14,860 nt of DNA, taken from an uncultured Campylobacter sp. (lineage in GTDB: Bacteria > Campylobacterota > Campylobacteria > Campylobacterales > Campylobacteraceae). The translations under genes were made by a program, and so were the position numbers. Under the pieces are notes generated by a model that saw only the letters and a list, made by a program, of their open reading frames with translations, was not told the DNA's origin and did not search any database. Positions 13,658 to 14,860 of the stretch are shown here, piece after piece (position 1 is the stretch's first letter; every line of letters begins with the position of its first letter). The stretch lies in assembly GCA_938046705.1 (NCBI GenBank), contig CALIWP010000216.1, forward strand, positions 1-14,860, written 5' to 3'.

Positions 13658-14575
13658 ATGGAAGAGAGCATCCCGTTTATCGTATTTGCCGTGGTCGTGC
13701 TGGCCTTTGCGGTCTTGTTTTTAAAAGCCGGTATCAAGATCATCTCACAGTCTGATATCTACATCGTCGAGCGTTTGGGTAAATTTCACAAGGTGCTTGA
13801 CGGCGGATTTCACATCATCATCCCGTTTGTAGATCAGATCCGCGCCGTGATCACCGTGCGTGAACAGCTAGTAGATATCACGAAGCAGCAAGTCATCACC
13901 AAAGATAACGTAAACATAAGCGTAGACGGCATCGTGTTTTTAAAGGTCGTGGACGGCAAAATGGCTCTGTATAACGTCGATAGCTACAAACGCGCGATAG
14001 CAAATTTGGCCATGACGACGCTGCGCGGCGAGATAGGCGCGATGAACCTTGACGATACGCTTAGCTCGCGCGACCGCCTAAACTCCGCGCTACAAAGAGC
14101 GCTCGGAGACGCCGCCGATAACTGGGGCGTAAAGATCATGCGCGTCGAGATCTCTGAGATCTCCGTGCCTCAAGGCATCGAAGAGGCGATGAATCTACAA
14201 ATGAAAGCCGAGCGCGAAAAACGCGCGATCGAGCTAAAAGCGCAGGCTGAAAAAGAGGCGCTCATCCGCAACGCCGAGGCGCTAAAACAAGAAAAAGTAT
14301 TGCAAGCTGAAGCTATCGAGCGTATGGCTGATGCGAAAAAATACGAGCAAATCGCCATCGCAACGGCTCAAAAAGAGGCTATGGATATGATAAATGATAG
14401 TATGAGCAAAAACGCAAATGCAGCAGAATTTTTGCTCGCTCGCGATAGAGTCGGGGCATTTAGCGAGCTAGCTAAAAATAGCTCAAAAGATAAAATTTTA
14501 GTCCCTTATGAGGCGACTGAGCTTATTGGTTCACTTAGCGTTTTGAAAAATTTCCTAGCTAAGGATAAGGCGTGA
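13658..14575 (+). CDS. SPFH/Band 7 (stomatin, QmcA-like) membrane protein
   Basis: A 305-residue protein with an N-terminal membrane segment (about 7-28). An SPFH domain follows: IVERLGKFHKVLDGGFHIIIPFVDQI at 36-61, then TKDNVNISVDGIVFLKV, and LRGEIGAMNLDD...RDRLN at 122-142. A charged coiled coil (178-240) comes next. Such proteins oligomerise in the membrane and organise microdomains or restrain proteases. It is followed, with a four-base overlap, by an nfeD gene, the classical partner of this family, so the two should work as a complex. Base composition falls sharply at about 14280 (residue 207): 55-58% G+C before, near 40% after. The protein itself looks unbroken. Confidence 0.93.
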   Translation: MEESIPFIVFAVVVLAFAVLFLKAGIKIISQSDIYIVERLGKFHKVLDGGFHIIIPFVDQIRAVITVREQLVDITKQQVITKDNVNISVDGIVFLKVVDGKMALYNVDSYKRAIANLAMTTLRGEIGAMNLDDTLSSRDRLNSALQRALGDAADNWGVKIMRVEISEISVPQGIEEAMNLQMKAEREKRAIELKAQAEKEALIRNAEALKQEKVLQAEAIERMADAKKYEQIAIATAQKEAMDMINDSMSKNANAAEFLLARDRVGAFSELAKNSSKDKILVPYEATELIGSLSVLKNFLAKDKA

Positions 14576-14860
14576 TCAGCCCTTTTATAATGATAGCAAT
14601 CGGTGTGGTTTTGTGCATCACCGAGTTTATCTTTTTCTCGTTTTATTTGCTATTTTTTGGCATAGCTTTTATCGTAGTTGGAGCTATAAATTTTGGTTTT
14701 AGTTTTGCTTGGAGCTATCAAATTTTAATTACAGCAGCAATTGCGATTGTACTTCTTGTGCTTTTAAAAGCGCCGTTAAAGAGTAAATTTATGTCCAGAA
14801 AAGAGAGTTTTAACGAGGAATTTTTAGACGAAGCCGGAGTTGGCGAGATCAGAGAAAATA
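14572..14860 (+). CDS. NfeD-family membrane protein, C-terminus cut by window edge
   Basis: A GTG start at 14572 overlaps the SPFH stop (TGA 14573-14575). The 96 visible codons give MISPFIMIAIGVVLCITEF, then two more hydrophobic stretches ending near residue 66, then KSKFMSRKESFNEEFLDE. This is the membrane part of a short NfeD (YbbK-like) protein; the C-terminal OB-fold beta domain should follow beyond the window. Its product is expected to bind the SPFH protein. The gene is only about 36% G+C, clearly lower than the rest of the window. Confidence 0.85.
   Translation, partial: MISPFIMIAIGVVLCITEFIFFSFYLLFFGIAFIVVGAINFGFSFAWSYQILITAAIAIVLLVLLKAPLKSKFMSRKESFNEEFLDEAGVGEIREN

Overview
Organism. 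The window looks like chromosomal DNA of a Campylobacter with unusually high G+C for the genus (roughly half G+C by eye). The C. showae / rectus / curvus / gracilis group is a guess, not a proof. The evidence is: the neighbourhood lepB-folD / cytochrome-hemL-AtpZ-like-membrane protein-MFS-FliK-like-FlhB-like, which matches my memory of the C. jejuni order around hemL; a CheB with no receiver domain, as in C. jejuni; perfect TATAAT -10 boxes behind a T-tract; and extreme enrichment of the hexamer AAATTT.

Layout. (1) 1-3775, minus strand: folD-lepB-M50 protease form one operon, then rpiB with its own promoter, a small coiled-coil membrane protein, and apt, cut by the left edge. (2) 3858-9845, plus strand: seven tightly packed genes (cytochrome c, hemL, AtpZ/AtpI-like, a membrane protein with a repeat-filled linker, an MFS transporter, a FliK-like protein, a FlhX-like protein). 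(3) 9846-10375: mostly non-coding, with one small membrane-protein reading frame that appears to have a one-base frameshift behind its best start. (4) 10376-11738, plus: cheB-cheR. (5) 11863-13551, minus: an NlpE-like lipoprotein and a second MFS transporter. (6) 13658 to the right edge, plus: an SPFH/stomatin-family protein and NfeD, cut by the edge.

How the genes work together. The first blocks are housekeeping: folate one-carbon metabolism, signal-peptide cleavage, intramembrane proteolysis, pentose phosphate and purine salvage. The hemL operon joins tetrapyrrole synthesis to a c-type cytochrome that consumes heme. It ends in a FliK-like/FlhB-C-terminus-like pair that is probably connected with flagellar export. 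cheBR sets receptor methylation for chemotaxis. The NlpE-like lipoprotein and exporter may form an envelope or metal-response unit. The SPFH-NfeD pair is a membrane-quality module.

Most interesting signal. AAATTT, usually as AAATTTG(A) or its complement, occurs about 100 times by my manual count, where simple composition would predict about five. It is packed into a protein linker (6156-6472) and into a convergent intergenic region (11746-11864). It forms the arms of terminator-like hairpins, and at three genes it supplies a TTG start codon. This resembles the behaviour of DNA-uptake sequences in Neisseria and Haemophilus. It also fits the RAATTY site that, when methylated by CtsM, marks DNA for uptake in C. 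jejuni. No tRNA, rRNA, CRISPR array or insertion sequence was seen.
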